From: Colivivens sp963594655
GTDB lineage: Bacteria > Bacteroidota > Bacteroidia > Bacteroidales > Bacteroidaceae
DNA: 47,810 nucleotides
Direction of reading: 5' to 3'
NCBI GenBank assembly: GCA_963594655.1
Contig: CAVBFD010000013.1
Location: forward strand, 1 to 47,810
A program made the position numbers and the translations under genes. The notes under the pieces are model-generated. The model made no database searches and had not been told where the DNA came from. It worked only from the letters and a program-made list of their open reading frames with translations. Positions within the stretch are counted from its first letter, which is position 1. Each line of letters begins with the position of its first letter. Below are positions 1 through 8,428 of this stretch, piece by piece.

Positions 1-565
1 AGCGGCTTCCGCCCCTCACCACCTTACCATTCGGCACACTGTCCGCCTCAGTCTCTGCGGCACGTGTCTTGGCATAACTGTAATCGTAATAGCCGTAGCC
101 ATACCCGTTGTTGTAGTTGTTGTAGTCGCTCCACTTGAAGTCGTTGAGCTTGTCGAGTACGATACGCGTGTTGCCTATGCGTCCTCCCAGATGGTAGTAG
201 TCGATGTAGTAATCATATATCACACAGTCAAGTTCGTCCGCATAGTCATAATCGAGGTAGATGTTACCGTTCCTCACACACCAACGGAAATAGAAACTGC
301 GCCACGCATAAGGACCGTTCCTGTAGAAATCCACCTGGTCGCCATAGCCGCTGGTAGCCGTCTGGCGGAAGAACCGTATGTTGGTGTACTGCGCGTCATA
401 CTCCTTAGTATACGTGCCGTACCTGTCCGACCCCTCATACACATAGTACATACCCATGTCGCCCTCCCATTCACCTTCGAGGTTATATGCAATCTCAGGG
501 TCCTCATCACATGACACGCACAACAGGGCGGTCAAGGCAATCAACAGAGTAGTTATCTTCTTCAT
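1..565 (-). CDS. Predicted exported lipoprotein, partial (3' end outside window)
   Basis: An ATG at 565 opens a frame that stays open to the left edge, giving about 188 residues without a stop. The N-terminus is MKKITTLLIALTALLCVSC, a signal peptide with a lipobox (LCVSC), so Cys19 should be lipidated and the protein anchored to a membrane. The mature part is very rich in Tyr, Asp, Asn and Gly, with runs such as DYDYADELD and NNYNNGYGYGYYDY, and has no catalytic motif I recognise. The start is supported by a -7 box 41 bases upstream. Function unknown; it is a small surface or periplasmic lipoprotein by its signal only. The C-terminal part is not visible. Confidence 0.75.
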   Translation of the reverse strand, partial: MKKITTLLIALTALLCVSCDEDPEIAYNLEGEWEGDMGMYYVYEGSDRYGTYTKEYDAQYTNIRFFRQTATSGYGDQVDFYRNGPYAWRSFYFRWCVRNGNIYLDYDYADELDCVIYDYYIDYYHLGGRIGNTRIVLDKLNDFKWSDYNNYNNGYGYGYYDYSYAKTRAAETEADSVPNGKVVRGGSR

Positions 566-605
566 AAGCCATCCTTATTTTATAGTTCTTATTACGTTCA
601 CATGG

Positions 606-613
606 CAAAGGTA
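606..613 (-). promoter_or_regulatory. Bacteroidota -7 promoter box of the partial lipoprotein gene
   Basis: TACCTTTG on the minus strand matches the TAnnTTTG -7 consensus and lies 41 bases before the ATG at 565. Confidence 0.6.
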
Positions 614-667
614 GCTCTTTTCCGATTCATACGGATAGGGAAAAGTCTATTTCAGGTTAGGGAAAAC

Positions 668-685
668 CCTTTGAACAGTCAAAGG
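668..685 (-). terminator. Putative terminator after dnaG
   Basis: A perfect 7-bp inverted repeat (CCTTTGA / TCAAAGG, 4-base loop) lies 28 bases after the dnaG stop and is followed on the minus strand by GTTTT. Stem and U-run are short, so termination is plausible but not certain. Confidence 0.4.
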
Positions 686-713
686 ACACAAAAACTGGAC
701 GATATGGCAGTCA

Positions 714-2735
714 TCACGAGACCACACGCTGTCCCAAAATCTTCGCAAGCTGTTTCTTGACATTTGTCAGTCTCATCTGCTCCTGAAGCAGACCCATCAG
801 TCTCTCACTGTCATTGGCGACGGCTGGGTCAGCCAATTGTCTCACGATGTCATTGATGGCACTGGTGACAATCACGTTCTTGTACTCCACAAGCATCCTG
901 CTGACATCCGCAGGAACGACGGTCTTCTCCTTGTCCTCATCCTTGGACGAGAACATATAACGGTCGCTCATCAGACGGAACGCCTCCTTACTGAACTCCT
1001 CGTCCGAGCTGTTGAGGAAGAACTGACTGGGACTGAAATCCTGTTGACGGTCGGCATGAACCACCGCGTCGAACATCCTCGCGTACAACGGAGTACGGAA
1101 CGTCAGCTTGTCCATCTCCAGATCCCTCGCGATATAGTCGATTACCGTCATCGACTGCTCCTTCCCGTCACTGTCACCGAACGCAATCTCCTGACCGCCA
1201 TGGCACACCACAGTCCTCATGATGACCTCCTCCATCTGTTGAAACCGCCGTTGCCCTTCCGTCTGCACTGATTCGGTAAGCAACGCGGGCATCTCCGGTT
1301 CAGGACGCGACGGTTCGTCAGCCTTCACCTCTGCGTCCGCAGGAGCGTCAGTAGAACCACCTTCCTGAAACTGCCTACGCTGTTCCTCACGTTCCTTCTC
1401 CACCTTGCGCTGTTCCGCATTATACTCCCTCCTCCGCCTTATCTGGCGCAACAACATCATCTCGTCAACCTTCAACATCTCGCTGCAACGGTGGACATAC
1501 ACCGACCGCTCGATTTCCTCTGGTATGACCGCAATCGACTCCACGATACTGCGTATCAAGTCCGACATCTTGTCGGGGTCGTTCTTAGCCTCCGCCATCA
1601 GCAGGTTGGTCTTGAACGAGATGAAGTCCACCTGATGGGTCGCCACATACTCCCTGAACTCCGTCGCATTGTGCTTGCGGGCGAACGAGTCGGGGTCGTC
1701 ATCGTCGGGCAGCAACAGAATCTTGATGCGCATGCCCCGGGAGAGCAGCATGTCCGTTCCCCTCAGAGCCGCCTTCTGACCCGCTGCGTCACCGTCATAA
1801 AGGAGTGTGATGTTGTTGGTGAAACGACGGAGCAGGTTGACCTGGTCCATACTCAAGGCCGTACCCGAGTTTGCCACCACGTTCTCAATCCCGCACTGGT
1901 GCATGGAAATAACGTCGGTGTAGCCCTCCACCATGAACACATTGTCCTCCTTGGCTATCGCCTTCTTCGCCTGATACAGTCCGTACAGTTCCTTCGCCTT
2001 ATGGTATATCTCCGATTCTGGGGAGTTGATGTACTTCTGCACCACACCCTTGGTGCGCGAGTCGAGGACCCTGCCCCCGAAACCCACAATCTTGCCGGGG
2101 ATACTGAACCAAGGGAAGATGACCCTGCCATGGTACTTGTCGTAGTACGTCCCGTTCTCTTTCTTTACGATGAGTCCGGTCTTCACCAGATACTCCTCCT
2201 TATAACCCTCCTTCAACGCCGTCCTTGCCATCGCGTCGTAGGCGGTCGGGGCAAAACCCAGACAGAACTTCTCTATAATGTCGTCACGGAATCCCCTGCT
2301 ACGAAAATAAGCAAGTCCGATGGACTTGCCTTCATCTGTGTTGATCAAGGTGTCATGGAAATAACCTCCGGCCCACTGGTTGACGGCGAACATACTCTCA
2401 CGCTCACTCTGTGTCTTCTTCTCCTCGTCGGTCATCTCACGCTCCTCAACCACGATGCCGTACATGCCGGCGAGAAACTTCAGTGCCTCATGGTAGTTGA
2501 GCTGCTCTATCTTCATGACGAACTGCACCACGTCACCGCCTTCCCCACAGGCAAAGCACTTGCATATGCCGCGCGAGGGAGACACGTAGAACGACGGAGT
2601 GGAATCATCATGGAAAGGACAGAGTCCCCTGTAACTAGACCCCGCGCGGCGGAGCGACACGTACTTGGAAACGATGTCAACTATATTCGCCGCATTCCTT
2701 ATGCGCTCGACTGTAGACGGAGAGATTAATGGCAT
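714..2735 (-). CDS. dnaG: DNA primase DnaG
   Basis: Synthesises the RNA primers for DNA replication at the fork with the replicative helicase. The 673-residue protein has the family layout: an N-terminal CHC2 zinc finger (Cys39, His42, Cys60, Cys63 in CPFH...CKCFACG), an RNA polymerase core with a TOPRIM fold (EGYTD at 270-274, DGDAAG from 314), and a C-terminal helicase-interaction region that is Glu/Gln/Arg-rich and diverged, as is usual for this domain. The start at MPLISPSTVE is the normal primase N-terminus. It begins 9 bases after the folE stop and is the last gene of the operon starting at 6415. Length is normal for Bacteroidales. The family assignment is secure. Confidence 0.97.
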   Translation of the reverse strand: MPLISPSTVERIRNAANIVDIVSKYVSLRRAGSSYRGLCPFHDDSTPSFYVSPSRGICKCFACGEGGDVVQFVMKIEQLNYHEALKFLAGMYGIVVEEREMTDEEKKTQSERESMFAVNQWAGGYFHDTLINTDEGKSIGLAYFRSRGFRDDIIEKFCLGFAPTAYDAMARTALKEGYKEEYLVKTGLIVKKENGTYYDKYHGRVIFPWFSIPGKIVGFGGRVLDSRTKGVVQKYINSPESEIYHKAKELYGLYQAKKAIAKEDNVFMVEGYTDVISMHQCGIENVVANSGTALSMDQVNLLRRFTNNITLLYDGDAAGQKAALRGTDMLLSRGMRIKILLLPDDDDPDSFARKHNATEFREYVATHQVDFISFKTNLLMAEAKNDPDKMSDLIRSIVESIAVIPEEIERSVYVHRCSEMLKVDEMMLLRQIRRRREYNAEQRKVEKEREEQRRQFQEGGSTDAPADAEVKADEPSRPEPEMPALLTESVQTEGQRRFQQMEEVIMRTVVCHGGQEIAFGDSDGKEQSMTVIDYIARDLEMDKLTFRTPLYARMFDAVVHADRQQDFSPSQFFLNSSDEEFSKEAFRLMSDRYMFSSKDEDKEKTVVPADVSRMLVEYKNVIVTSAINDIVRQLADPAVANDSERLMGLLQEQMRLTNVKKQLAKILGQRVVS

Positions 2736-2744
2736 GGACAGTGC

Positions 2745-3332
2745 TTACCGTTGGTGTATACTTGCGTAGAACTCCTTGCGCTTGTCCACGTCCTCGAACT
2801 CACCTTTGAAATCGGAGGTGACTGTGACAGAACCCTGCTTCTCCACGCCACGCATCTGCATGCACATGTGCTGGGCCTCCACTACAACCATCACGCCCCG
2901 TGGACTGAGGGCGTCCTGGATACACTGGCACAACTCTCTGGTGAACCGCTCCTGCACCTGCAACCGGTGCGACAGGATATCCACCACCCGGGGAATCTTG
3001 CTCAGTCCCACAATCGTGCCGTCTGGAATATAAGCCACATGCACACGACCGAAGAACGGCAGCATGTGGTGTTCACATAATGAATAGAACTCGATGTCCT
3101 TAACCGTCACCACGTTCGAGAAGTCCTCCTTGAACTTGGCGGAGTTAAGCACGGCAATCGGGTCTTGACGATAGCCTTCAGTCAGTTGGAGAATACATTT
3201 GGCGACCCTCTCCGGGGTCTTCAGCAGTCCCTCGCGGCGGACATCCTCGCCCACCACCTCCAGGGTCGTCTCCACAACCTTCTTCAGTTCCTCTATCTGA
3301 GGTTGCTTGTCTTCGTATGAAATATTGAACAT
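2745..3332 (-). CDS. folE: GTP cyclohydrolase I FolE
   Basis: Converts GTP to 7,8-dihydroneopterin triphosphate, the first step of tetrahydrofolate synthesis; cytosolic homodecamer. At 195 residues it has the usual length. The zinc-binding motif SLCEHHMLPF supplies Cys86 and His89, and Cys157 (AQHMCMQMRG) is the third ligand; the catalytic CEHH and QERFT segments are intact. It lies 29 bases after the SPOR gene and 9 bases before dnaG in the same operon. A second folate gene, folD, is at the far end of this window but in a separate transcription unit. Confidence 0.97.
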   Translation of the reverse strand: MFNISYEDKQPQIEELKKVVETTLEVVGEDVRREGLLKTPERVAKCILQLTEGYRQDPIAVLNSAKFKEDFSNVVTVKDIEFYSLCEHHMLPFFGRVHVAYIPDGTIVGLSKIPRVVDILSHRLQVQERFTRELCQCIQDALSPRGVMVVVEAQHMCMQMRGVEKQGSVTVTSDFKGEFEDVDKRKEFYASIHQR

Positions 3333-3361
3333 CGTTACACTTCAAATTACAGGTACACCCT

Positions 3362-3910
3362 TCATCTCACCTCACTCTTCGGCACGTATACCTCACTTCT
3401 GACCACCATAGCGCCGTCTATTCCCTTCGCCTTTATCTTGTGCATGTATGCGGAGGCATCCTCACGATTGACGAAATCGCCGATACGGCATCTCCAGTGG
3501 AGCGACTCGAACGTAGTGTACGCGCGCAGTTCCGGGAACATGGCAGTCACCTTGTCGCCCATCTTCTGGGCTTTCACCTGGTCCGCCCTCTGGTTGCCGC
3601 CGAAGTAGACCTGCACACGGTAGCCGCGCACCTTCTGGTGCATCCCCGACTCCTTGCTCCTCACGATGTCTTCATTGTCCTGCCTGACCTTCGACTCCGT
3701 GGTTATGGCGTTCACCTTGGAGGTGGTGGCCAACGAGCTGGGTACAATCACGACACCATTGGCGATGTCGGTCAACCTCGGGTCCTGATCGACCCTAATG
3801 TCACCCTGCCCTTCGACATGAGCCTCCAGCCGGTCAATGAAATCAGTTTGAGCCTTCGTGGCGGCGGAGGCCGCCACGAAGGTCAAAACTGCGAGTGACA
3901 ATACTTTCAT
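3362..3910 (-). CDS. Exported SPOR-domain protein
   Basis: SPOR domains bind denuded glycan strands of septal peptidoglycan. The protein (182 residues from the chosen ATG) has an N-terminal signal peptide (MKVLSLAVLTFVAASAATKA) and, at its C-terminal end from about residue 95, a SPOR-like segment (GYRVQVYFGGNQRADQVKAQ ... YTTFESLHWRCRIGDFVNRE). An upstream ATG at 3955 is open in frame, but it overlaps tpiA and would bury the signal peptide, so I prefer 3910. It lies between tpiA and folE in a six-gene operon. The SPOR assignment is by pattern; a role in the cell envelope or division is inferred from the family. Confidence 0.85.
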   Translation of the reverse strand: MKVLSLAVLTFVAASAATKAQTDFIDRLEAHVEGQGDIRVDQDPRLTDIANGVVIVPSSLATTSKVNAITTESKVRQDNEDIVRSKESGMHQKVRGYRVQVYFGGNQRADQVKAQKMGDKVTAMFPELRAYTTFESLHWRCRIGDFVNREDASAYMHKIKAKGIDGAMVVRSEVYVPKSEVR

Positions 3911-3945
3911 TGGAAATGTATTATACTGAAACAACAGTGTCTCTC

Positions 3946-4704
3946 TTATTTCCACGCGTCAATGATACCCTTGAAGTCAGCGGCCTTGAGAGACGCGCCT
4001 CCAATGAGTCCACCGTCGATGTCTTCCTTAGCGAAGAGTTCAGGAGCGTTGGATGCCTTGCAAGAGCCACCGTAAAGGATGGATGTGTTCTCAGCCACTT
4101 CCTTGCCGTACTTCTCTGCCACGATGCTGCGGATGTAGGCGTGGATTTCCTCTGCCTGGTCTGAAGTGGCTGTCTTGCCTGTGCCGATAGCCCAGATTGG
4201 CTCGTAAGCTATGACAATCTTGGAGAAGTCCTCTGCTGACAGGTGGAACACACTGCCTTCCAGTTCAGCCTTGACCACCGCATTCTGCTCGTTTGCCTCA
4301 CGCTGTGCCAGACTCTCACCGATACAGAAGATGATCTTCAGTCCGTTGGCAAGAGCGAGGTCAACCTTCTCCTTGAGAATCTCAGCAGTCTCATGGTAGT
4401 ACTCGCGACGCTCTGAGTGACCGAGTATCACGTATTCAGCACCTGTAGACTTCACCATCTCCGCGCTCACCTCACCGGTATAAGCGCCTGAAACCTTGTC
4501 CGCACAGTTCTCTGCGCCAAGACCGATTACACTGTGGTCAATCACGTTTGAGACAGTCGCGAGGTGAATGAAAGGAGTGCAAACCACCACGTCGCAATTA
4601 GGTTTCTCCGCTTTAAGAATGTCATTCAGTTCTGTTGCCAAAGCAACGCCTTCCTGCAGGTTCTTGTTCATTTTCCAGTTACCTGCCACAATTTTCTTTC
4701 TCAT
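3946..4704 (-). CDS. tpiA: Triosephosphate isomerase
   Basis: Interconverts dihydroxyacetone phosphate and glyceraldehyde 3-phosphate in glycolysis and gluconeogenesis; cytosolic dimer with a TIM barrel. All catalytic residues are in place: Lys11 in NWKMN, His96 in LGHSERR and Glu168 in AYEPIWAIGTG, followed by the phosphate-binding loops (YGGS, GLIGGASL). The length of 252 residues is normal. It sits 30 bases after the DoxX-like gene and 35 bases before the SPOR gene. Confidence 0.98.
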   Translation of the reverse strand: MRKKIVAGNWKMNKNLQEGVALATELNDILKAEKPNCDVVVCTPFIHLATVSNVIDHSVIGLGAENCADKVSGAYTGEVSAEMVKSTGAEYVILGHSERREYYHETAEILKEKVDLALANGLKIIFCIGESLAQREANEQNAVVKAELEGSVFHLSAEDFSKIVIAYEPIWAIGTGKTATSDQAEEIHAYIRSIVAEKYGKEVAENTSILYGGSCKASNAPELFAKEDIDGGLIGGASLKAADFKGIIDAWK

Positions 4705-4734
4705 TGTCTTTATCCTTTAAATATTAATACTGAG

Positions 4735-5862
4735 TTATCTGTCTTTTATAAGTTTTTCCACCTCAACTGTGGACGGGAAGTTCCAACTGCTCCATTTCCT
4801 CACGATTATGCCGTCACGCAGCATTATCAGTCCGGGGTTGGACCGTATCATGGTCTGCAGCACATCCGCATCCGACGTGTATATTATGTATTCAGCCCCT
4901 GTGTAGTCCACCCACCTGTCCTGCGCCGGTTTATCGGACGCGGTCAGACAGTAGAACTCCATGTCCTCCTGCTGCGAGTAGTCGTAGAGGTCGTTTATCC
5001 TGTCCATGACACTCTCGTCCGCCGTCCTCATGTCCGGAGCGACAAGCAGGAACAGGTAGCCGTCGGTCCGCATTATGTCGTCCGTTATGTCGGTCTCGTC
5101 ATCCATGATGAAGAAACCCGACGCCGAACCTTCGTCCGTGCCGCCCACCTGCTTCCGTCTGGTCTCGACATACGTCCACGACGAGTCGGGGTCGTCCTCA
5201 TCCAGTCCCACTTCAATGGTCCGTCCGTCCTTCTCGTAAACAACGGTGTTCACGAATTCAGGCCGCTGCCCACCGGACATCTCCGTCATCGACCTCAAGT
5301 CCGTCCCGACCTTGTATGGACGGAAATCGATTACAGGCAGGGCGTAGATGCAGTACAACGCATACACGATGACACCCATGCTCAATACCGTGGACAGAAT
5401 CCAATAAAACCGCCTACTGATTATCTGCACCTGACGGTCATACCACAGCGCGACTGCAACAGCCGCACCCAGCAGCACTATATTCTTCAACAGCGTCTGT
5501 CCGTTGGTAAGCGCCACCGCGTCACCGAAGCAACCACAGTCGCTCACAGGGTCGGCCGCGTAGATATAGACGGTGAGGGCTGTCATGAACGCCATGAACA
5601 CCAGCGCCAGGCGTGACACCCACTTGCGTCTCATGCCGAAGAACAGGTAGAGTCCAAGAGTGAATTCAAAGAACGCGAGGGCTATCGCCGCCATCACCAG
5701 AAACAGTTCCGGCACTGACGGGAACGACCATGCCGCCAGATAGTCCTTTATCTTCAGTACAGTACCGATCGGGTCGTTGGACTTGACAAACCCCGAGAAG
5801 AGGAACGTGGCAGCCAACAGGAAACGGCACACGTTTACCATGACCCTGTTCATCACCCTCAT
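4735..5862 (-). CDS. DoxX/MauE-like membrane protein with a C-terminal thioredoxin-like region
   Basis: About 375 residues with four to five predicted membrane helices in the first half (for example CRFLLAATFLFSGFV and VIVYALYCIYALPV) and a DCGCFGD motif typical of DoxX/MauE redox-associated membrane proteins. The soluble C-terminal half ends in a stretch resembling the last strands of thioredoxin (GLIMLRDGIIVRKW) but lacks a CxxC active site. The exact role is unknown; the family suggests a redox or disulphide function in the inner membrane. The start is ambiguous: GTG 5883 overlaps the DUF1599 stop, and ATGs lie at 5862 and 5853. I chose 5862 because it places a short Arg-containing segment before the first helix. 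Confidence 0.8.
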   Translation of the reverse strand: MRVMNRVMVNVCRFLLAATFLFSGFVKSNDPIGTVLKIKDYLAAWSFPSVPELFLVMAAIALAFFEFTLGLYLFFGMRRKWVSRLALVFMAFMTALTVYIYAADPVSDCGCFGDAVALTNGQTLLKNIVLLGAAVAVALWYDRQVQIISRRFYWILSTVLSMGVIVYALYCIYALPVIDFRPYKVGTDLRSMTEMSGGQRPEFVNTVVYEKDGRTIEVGLDEDDPDSSWTYVETRRKQVGGTDEGSASGFFIMDDETDITDDIMRTDGYLFLLVAPDMRTADESVMDRINDLYDYSQQEDMEFYCLTASDKPAQDRWVDYTGAEYIIYTSDADVLQTMIRSNPGLIMLRDGIIVRKWSSWNFPSTVEVEKLIKDR

Positions 5863-5875
5863 CCAGCCACAGCGG

Positions 5876-6415
5876 TCAGTCACCGAAGTCCAGTTTTATC
5901 AGTCCGAAGACAGAGTAATTGATCATGTCCAGATAGTTGGCGTCGATGCCTTCCGACACCAGTGTCTTACCGTCATGCCCCTCAATCTCCTTCGTCCTGT
6001 TCAGTTTCTGGAGAATAAGGTCCGTGTATGAACTGACCCTCATGGAACGCCATGCCTCATCGTAGTCATGGTTTTTCCTGAGCATCAGATCCAAGGCCTC
6101 CTTAGCGCACTTGTCGTAATACGCCATCGCCTCCTCGGCAGTCATGTCCACCCTGTCCGCATAGCCCTTCTCCAGTTGAATCAGACCGACAATTCCGTAG
6201 TTGACTATCGCCTGGAACTCGGGATATATCCCCTCGCCCACCAGCGACACTCCCTTGACCTCAAGGCTACGTATGCGCTTTGCCTTTATCAGTATCTGGT
6301 CAGTAACCGACGAAGGACGCAATATACGCCATGAAGCGCCGTAGTCGATCAGTTTCTTCGAGAACACGCCACGGCATTTCGCCATCTCTTCTTCAAATTG
6401 CACTGGAGTATCCAT
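5876..6415 (-). CDS. DUF1599 (Nmad1-like) protein
   Basis: 179 residues built from two related halves of about 70 residues, each with a Tyr-Gly/Tyr-Asp ... WR ... S ... TD(Q/L)IL ... K ... RI/T pattern (YGASWRILRPSSVTDQILIK and YDEAWRSMRVSSYTDLILQK) and each ending in an (I/M)(V/I)NY...FGLI(K/Q)L segment. This is the DUF1599 family, also called nucleotide modification associated domain 1; its biochemical role is not established. First gene of the operon running to dnaG. An in-frame TTG at 6436 lies inside the -7 box, so the ATG at 6415 is the sensible start, giving a very short leader. Confidence 0.88.
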   Translation of the reverse strand: MDTPVQFEEEMAKCRGVFSKKLIDYGASWRILRPSSVTDQILIKAKRIRSLEVKGVSLVGEGIYPEFQAIVNYGIVGLIQLEKGYADRVDMTAEEAMAYYDKCAKEALDLMLRKNHDYDEAWRSMRVSSYTDLILQKLNRTKEIEGHDGKTLVSEGIDANYLDMINYSVFGLIKLDFGD

Positions 6416-6433
6416 AATCCATCGATTTAAAGG

Positions 6434-6441
6434 CAAAGGTA
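6434..6441 (-). promoter_or_regulatory. -7 promoter box of the DUF1599-to-dnaG operon
   Basis: TACCTTTG on the minus strand, 18 bases before the DUF1599 ATG at 6415, leaving a leader of roughly a dozen bases. It should drive all six genes down to dnaG, whose gaps range from 9 to 35 bases. Confidence 0.65.
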
Positions 6442-6470
6442 AGACATTTTATTGTTACGGCAAAATAATA

Positions 6471-6496
6471 ATGCCCAAACCGAAGGGCTTGGGCAT
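6471..6496 (-). terminator. Terminator after the M23 peptidase gene
   Basis: Inverted repeat ATGCCCAA / TTGGGCAT with a GC-rich interior, 44 bases after the M23 gene stop, followed on the minus strand by TATTATTTT. It separates the ndk transcript from the DUF1599 promoter. Confidence 0.7.
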
Positions 6497-6540
6497 CAAA
6501 ATATGTATCGTCATGGCATTATGCCACACATGACTGTCAA

Positions 6541-7533
6541 CTAACGGCACCTCAGCACCTGTCCCCGCGAGATGTGGCTGTCGGGCTTCAGACCGTTCAA
6601 CTTACACAACTGACTCAGGGTCAAACCGTGGTTTACGGCTATCCGGTAGAGGTTGTCACCGTCCTTCACGATGTATGTAGCCTCGCCCTTCACCGTCTCC
6701 GTACCCGAGGATGAATGACTGGAGGACGTGGACGACTGACTGTCGCGCGCCGCGTTTGTCTGCCTCATCTCCGGAGAGACCAACGAGAATCCCTCGTCCT
6801 GGTCATCGTCACATTCCTCTGTAAGCGAGCTTGCGACAACAGTGTGCTTGGAGTTCTGTACCCTTCCTGTGTTCACCACGTAGTAGTCGCCAGTGACATC
6901 CTGTGACTCGAAGTCGAACATCTTCGCAGGGTCGATGGCCTTACCCAACAGACGGGTCTCGAAATGGAGGTGGGAACCGGACGACCTGCCGGTGCTTCCG
7001 CCCAAGCCTATCGGCTGTCCGGCACGCACAATCTGGTCTTCCTTCACCAGTTGCTTGCTCAAGTGGCCGTAGAGGGTCTCCAGTCCGTTCGGATGACGTA
7101 TCACAACGTAATAGCCCCATCCACCTGCATTGTACTTCGTTATCCTCACCTTACCGTCGAACGCGGCATAGATTGTGTCACCTGTATAGACCTTGATGTC
7201 TATTCCCCTGTGCTGACCGCCCCATCTGGCGCCGTAACGCGACGTGATTTTCCGGCTTGGGGTAGGCATGGCGAACTCACGCAAATCCACCTTGTAGTTC
7301 GGAGGCAACACACCCGGGGCTACCAGCGCCGACTTGTTGTCCCATGTGGAGTAGATGCTGCCGGCCGGGTTGTGAAGATCCACAAAAGCGGAAGTATTGT
7401 TTATCTTGATTGCCTTCAGGTCTGTCAGTTTACGGTCTGACGGCGCTCTGTTCGCCAACATGTCTTGGGCAGAGGCGTAGGACGATGTCATCGTCAAGGC
7501 AACCAATGTTATTGTTTTCAAAAATCCCAGCAT
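6541..7533 (-). CDS. Exported M23-family peptidase with C-terminal LysM
   Basis: A predicted periplasmic peptidoglycan endopeptidase or its regulator. From the ATG at 7533 (330 residues) there is a signal peptide (LGFLKTITLVALTMTSSYASA), an M23 domain at about 90-205 with the zinc motifs HRGID (His108, Asp112) and HLHFE (His188, His190), a Ser-rich linker at about 262-277, and a LysM glycan-binding domain at about 286-329 (YIVKDGDNLYRIAVNHGLTL). All metal ligands are present, so it is likely an active hydrolase rather than a degenerate NlpD/EnvC-type activator. An in-frame ATG at 7560 overlaps ndk and was rejected because it disrupts the signal peptide. It follows ndk by 23 bases. Confidence 0.93.
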   Translation of the reverse strand: MLGFLKTITLVALTMTSSYASAQDMLANRAPSDRKLTDLKAIKINNTSAFVDLHNPAGSIYSTWDNKSALVAPGVLPPNYKVDLREFAMPTPSRKITSRYGARWGGQHRGIDIKVYTGDTIYAAFDGKVRITKYNAGGWGYYVVIRHPNGLETLYGHLSKQLVKEDQIVRAGQPIGLGGSTGRSSGSHLHFETRLLGKAIDPAKMFDFESQDVTGDYYVVNTGRVQNSKHTVVASSLTEECDDDQDEGFSLVSPEMRQTNAARDSQSSTSSSHSSSGTETVKGEATYIVKDGDNLYRIAVNHGLTLSQLCKLNGLKPDSHISRGQVLRCR

Positions 7534-7556
7534 AGTATGTAGTTGTATAGGTTCTG

Positions 7557-8018
7557 TCAATATTCGTCGTTAGCGTAGAGGAACTGGAACGCCGCCGGCT
7601 TGTAGTCGAAGATTTCCTCAGGCTTGAAGAATCTGGCAAGTTCCGTCACCGCATTTTCGGGAGAGTCGGATGTATGGATGATGTTCTCCTGGAAACTCAT
7701 GCCATAGTCACCGCGTATGGTTCCGGGAGCCGCCTTGCGTCCGTTGGTACTGCCCGTCATGGTGCGTACCGTCTCCACAGCGTCAACCCCCTCATAGCAA
7801 CAGCACACGACAGGCGCAGCCATCATCGAGTCCTTGATGCGCTGGAAGAACGGCTTCGAAGCCAAATGCGCATAGTGTTCGTCAAGTATCCCGTCTGTCA
7901 ACTGCATCATTTTCATTCCGCAGAGTCTGAGACCTTTGCGTTCGAATCTCGCTGTCACCTCACCTACCAGTGCCCGCTGCACCGCACTCGGCTTGAGTAT
8001 TACAAGGGTTTTCTCCAT
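7557..8018 (-). CDS. ndk: Nucleoside-diphosphate kinase
   Basis: Transfers the gamma phosphate between nucleoside triphosphates and diphosphates through a phosphohistidine. At 153 residues it has the usual length; the phospho-acceptor His115 is in NIIHTSDSPENA, and the nucleotide-binding TNGRKAAPGTIRGDYG stretch is intact. The N-terminal EKTLVILKPSAVQR is canonical. First gene of a two-gene transcript with the M23 peptidase, driven by the promoter at 8074-8081. Confidence 0.98.
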   Translation of the reverse strand: MEKTLVILKPSAVQRALVGEVTARFERKGLRLCGMKMMQLTDGILDEHYAHLASKPFFQRIKDSMMAAPVVCCCYEGVDAVETVRTMTGSTNGRKAAPGTIRGDYGMSFQENIIHTSDSPENAVTELARFFKPEEIFDYKPAAFQFLYANDEY

Positions 8019-8073
8019 CGTGTCCGTTTCAAAATTAACAATCTGACTCGCGATGATTTATCACTAATCGAGA

Positions 8074-8105
8074 CAAAGGTAACAACTTTATTTGACCCGA
8101 CAAAA
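8074..8105 (-). promoter_or_regulatory. Promoter of ndk (-7 and -33 elements)
   Basis: TACCTTTG at 8081-8074 on the minus strand, with TTTTG starting about 19 bases further upstream (8105-8101). Both boxes match the Bacteroidota consensus and spacing; the ndk ATG is 55 bases downstream of the -7 box. Confidence 0.7.
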
Positions 8106-8224
8106 TTTACCCACACCTTTTTATTATAAATTAGCATTGGACAACACTGGAACCGCACTGGAGCGACACAAGTGTTATCCTTGCTTTGCAAACACGCAGA
8201 GGCACAGCGACTGTCCGGACAACA

Positions 8225-8413
8225 TCATTTTTCCAGCATCTTGTCCACTTCCTCCTCCGTCTGTTTCAACCTTTTCCCGCAGAACGCCAACAGCGACTTG
8301 GCTTCCTTCAACTTATCCGCCAGTTCGTCCACACTGATGTCGCCCGAACCGATTTCCCTGACAATCGTCTCCAACTTCGACATTGCCTCTTCGTACTTCA
8401 TTTCGCCATCCAT
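8225..8413 (-). CDS. xseB: Exodeoxyribonuclease VII small subunit
   Basis: 62-residue, highly charged two-helix protein (MKYEEAMSKLETIVREIGSG ... LKEAKSLLAFCGKRLKQTEE), the typical form of XseB, which binds several copies per XseA. The start could be M1 or M5 (MKYEEA); the family favours the short N-terminus. It follows xseA by 15 bases, the expected pairing. Confidence 0.93.
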   Translation of the reverse strand: MDGEMKYEEAMSKLETIVREIGSGDISVDELADKLKEAKSLLAFCGKRLKQTEEEVDKMLEK

Positions 8414-8428
8414 AAATCCTTTATCTCC

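Noticed and set aside
1491..2729. A 412-residue open frame opposite dnaG
   Set aside because: Antisense of the primase gene; no start signals, signal peptide or family pattern.
2736..3361. Riboswitch in front of folE
   Set aside because: folE starts 29 bases after the preceding gene in an operon, leaving no room for a tetrahydrofolate or other aptamer.
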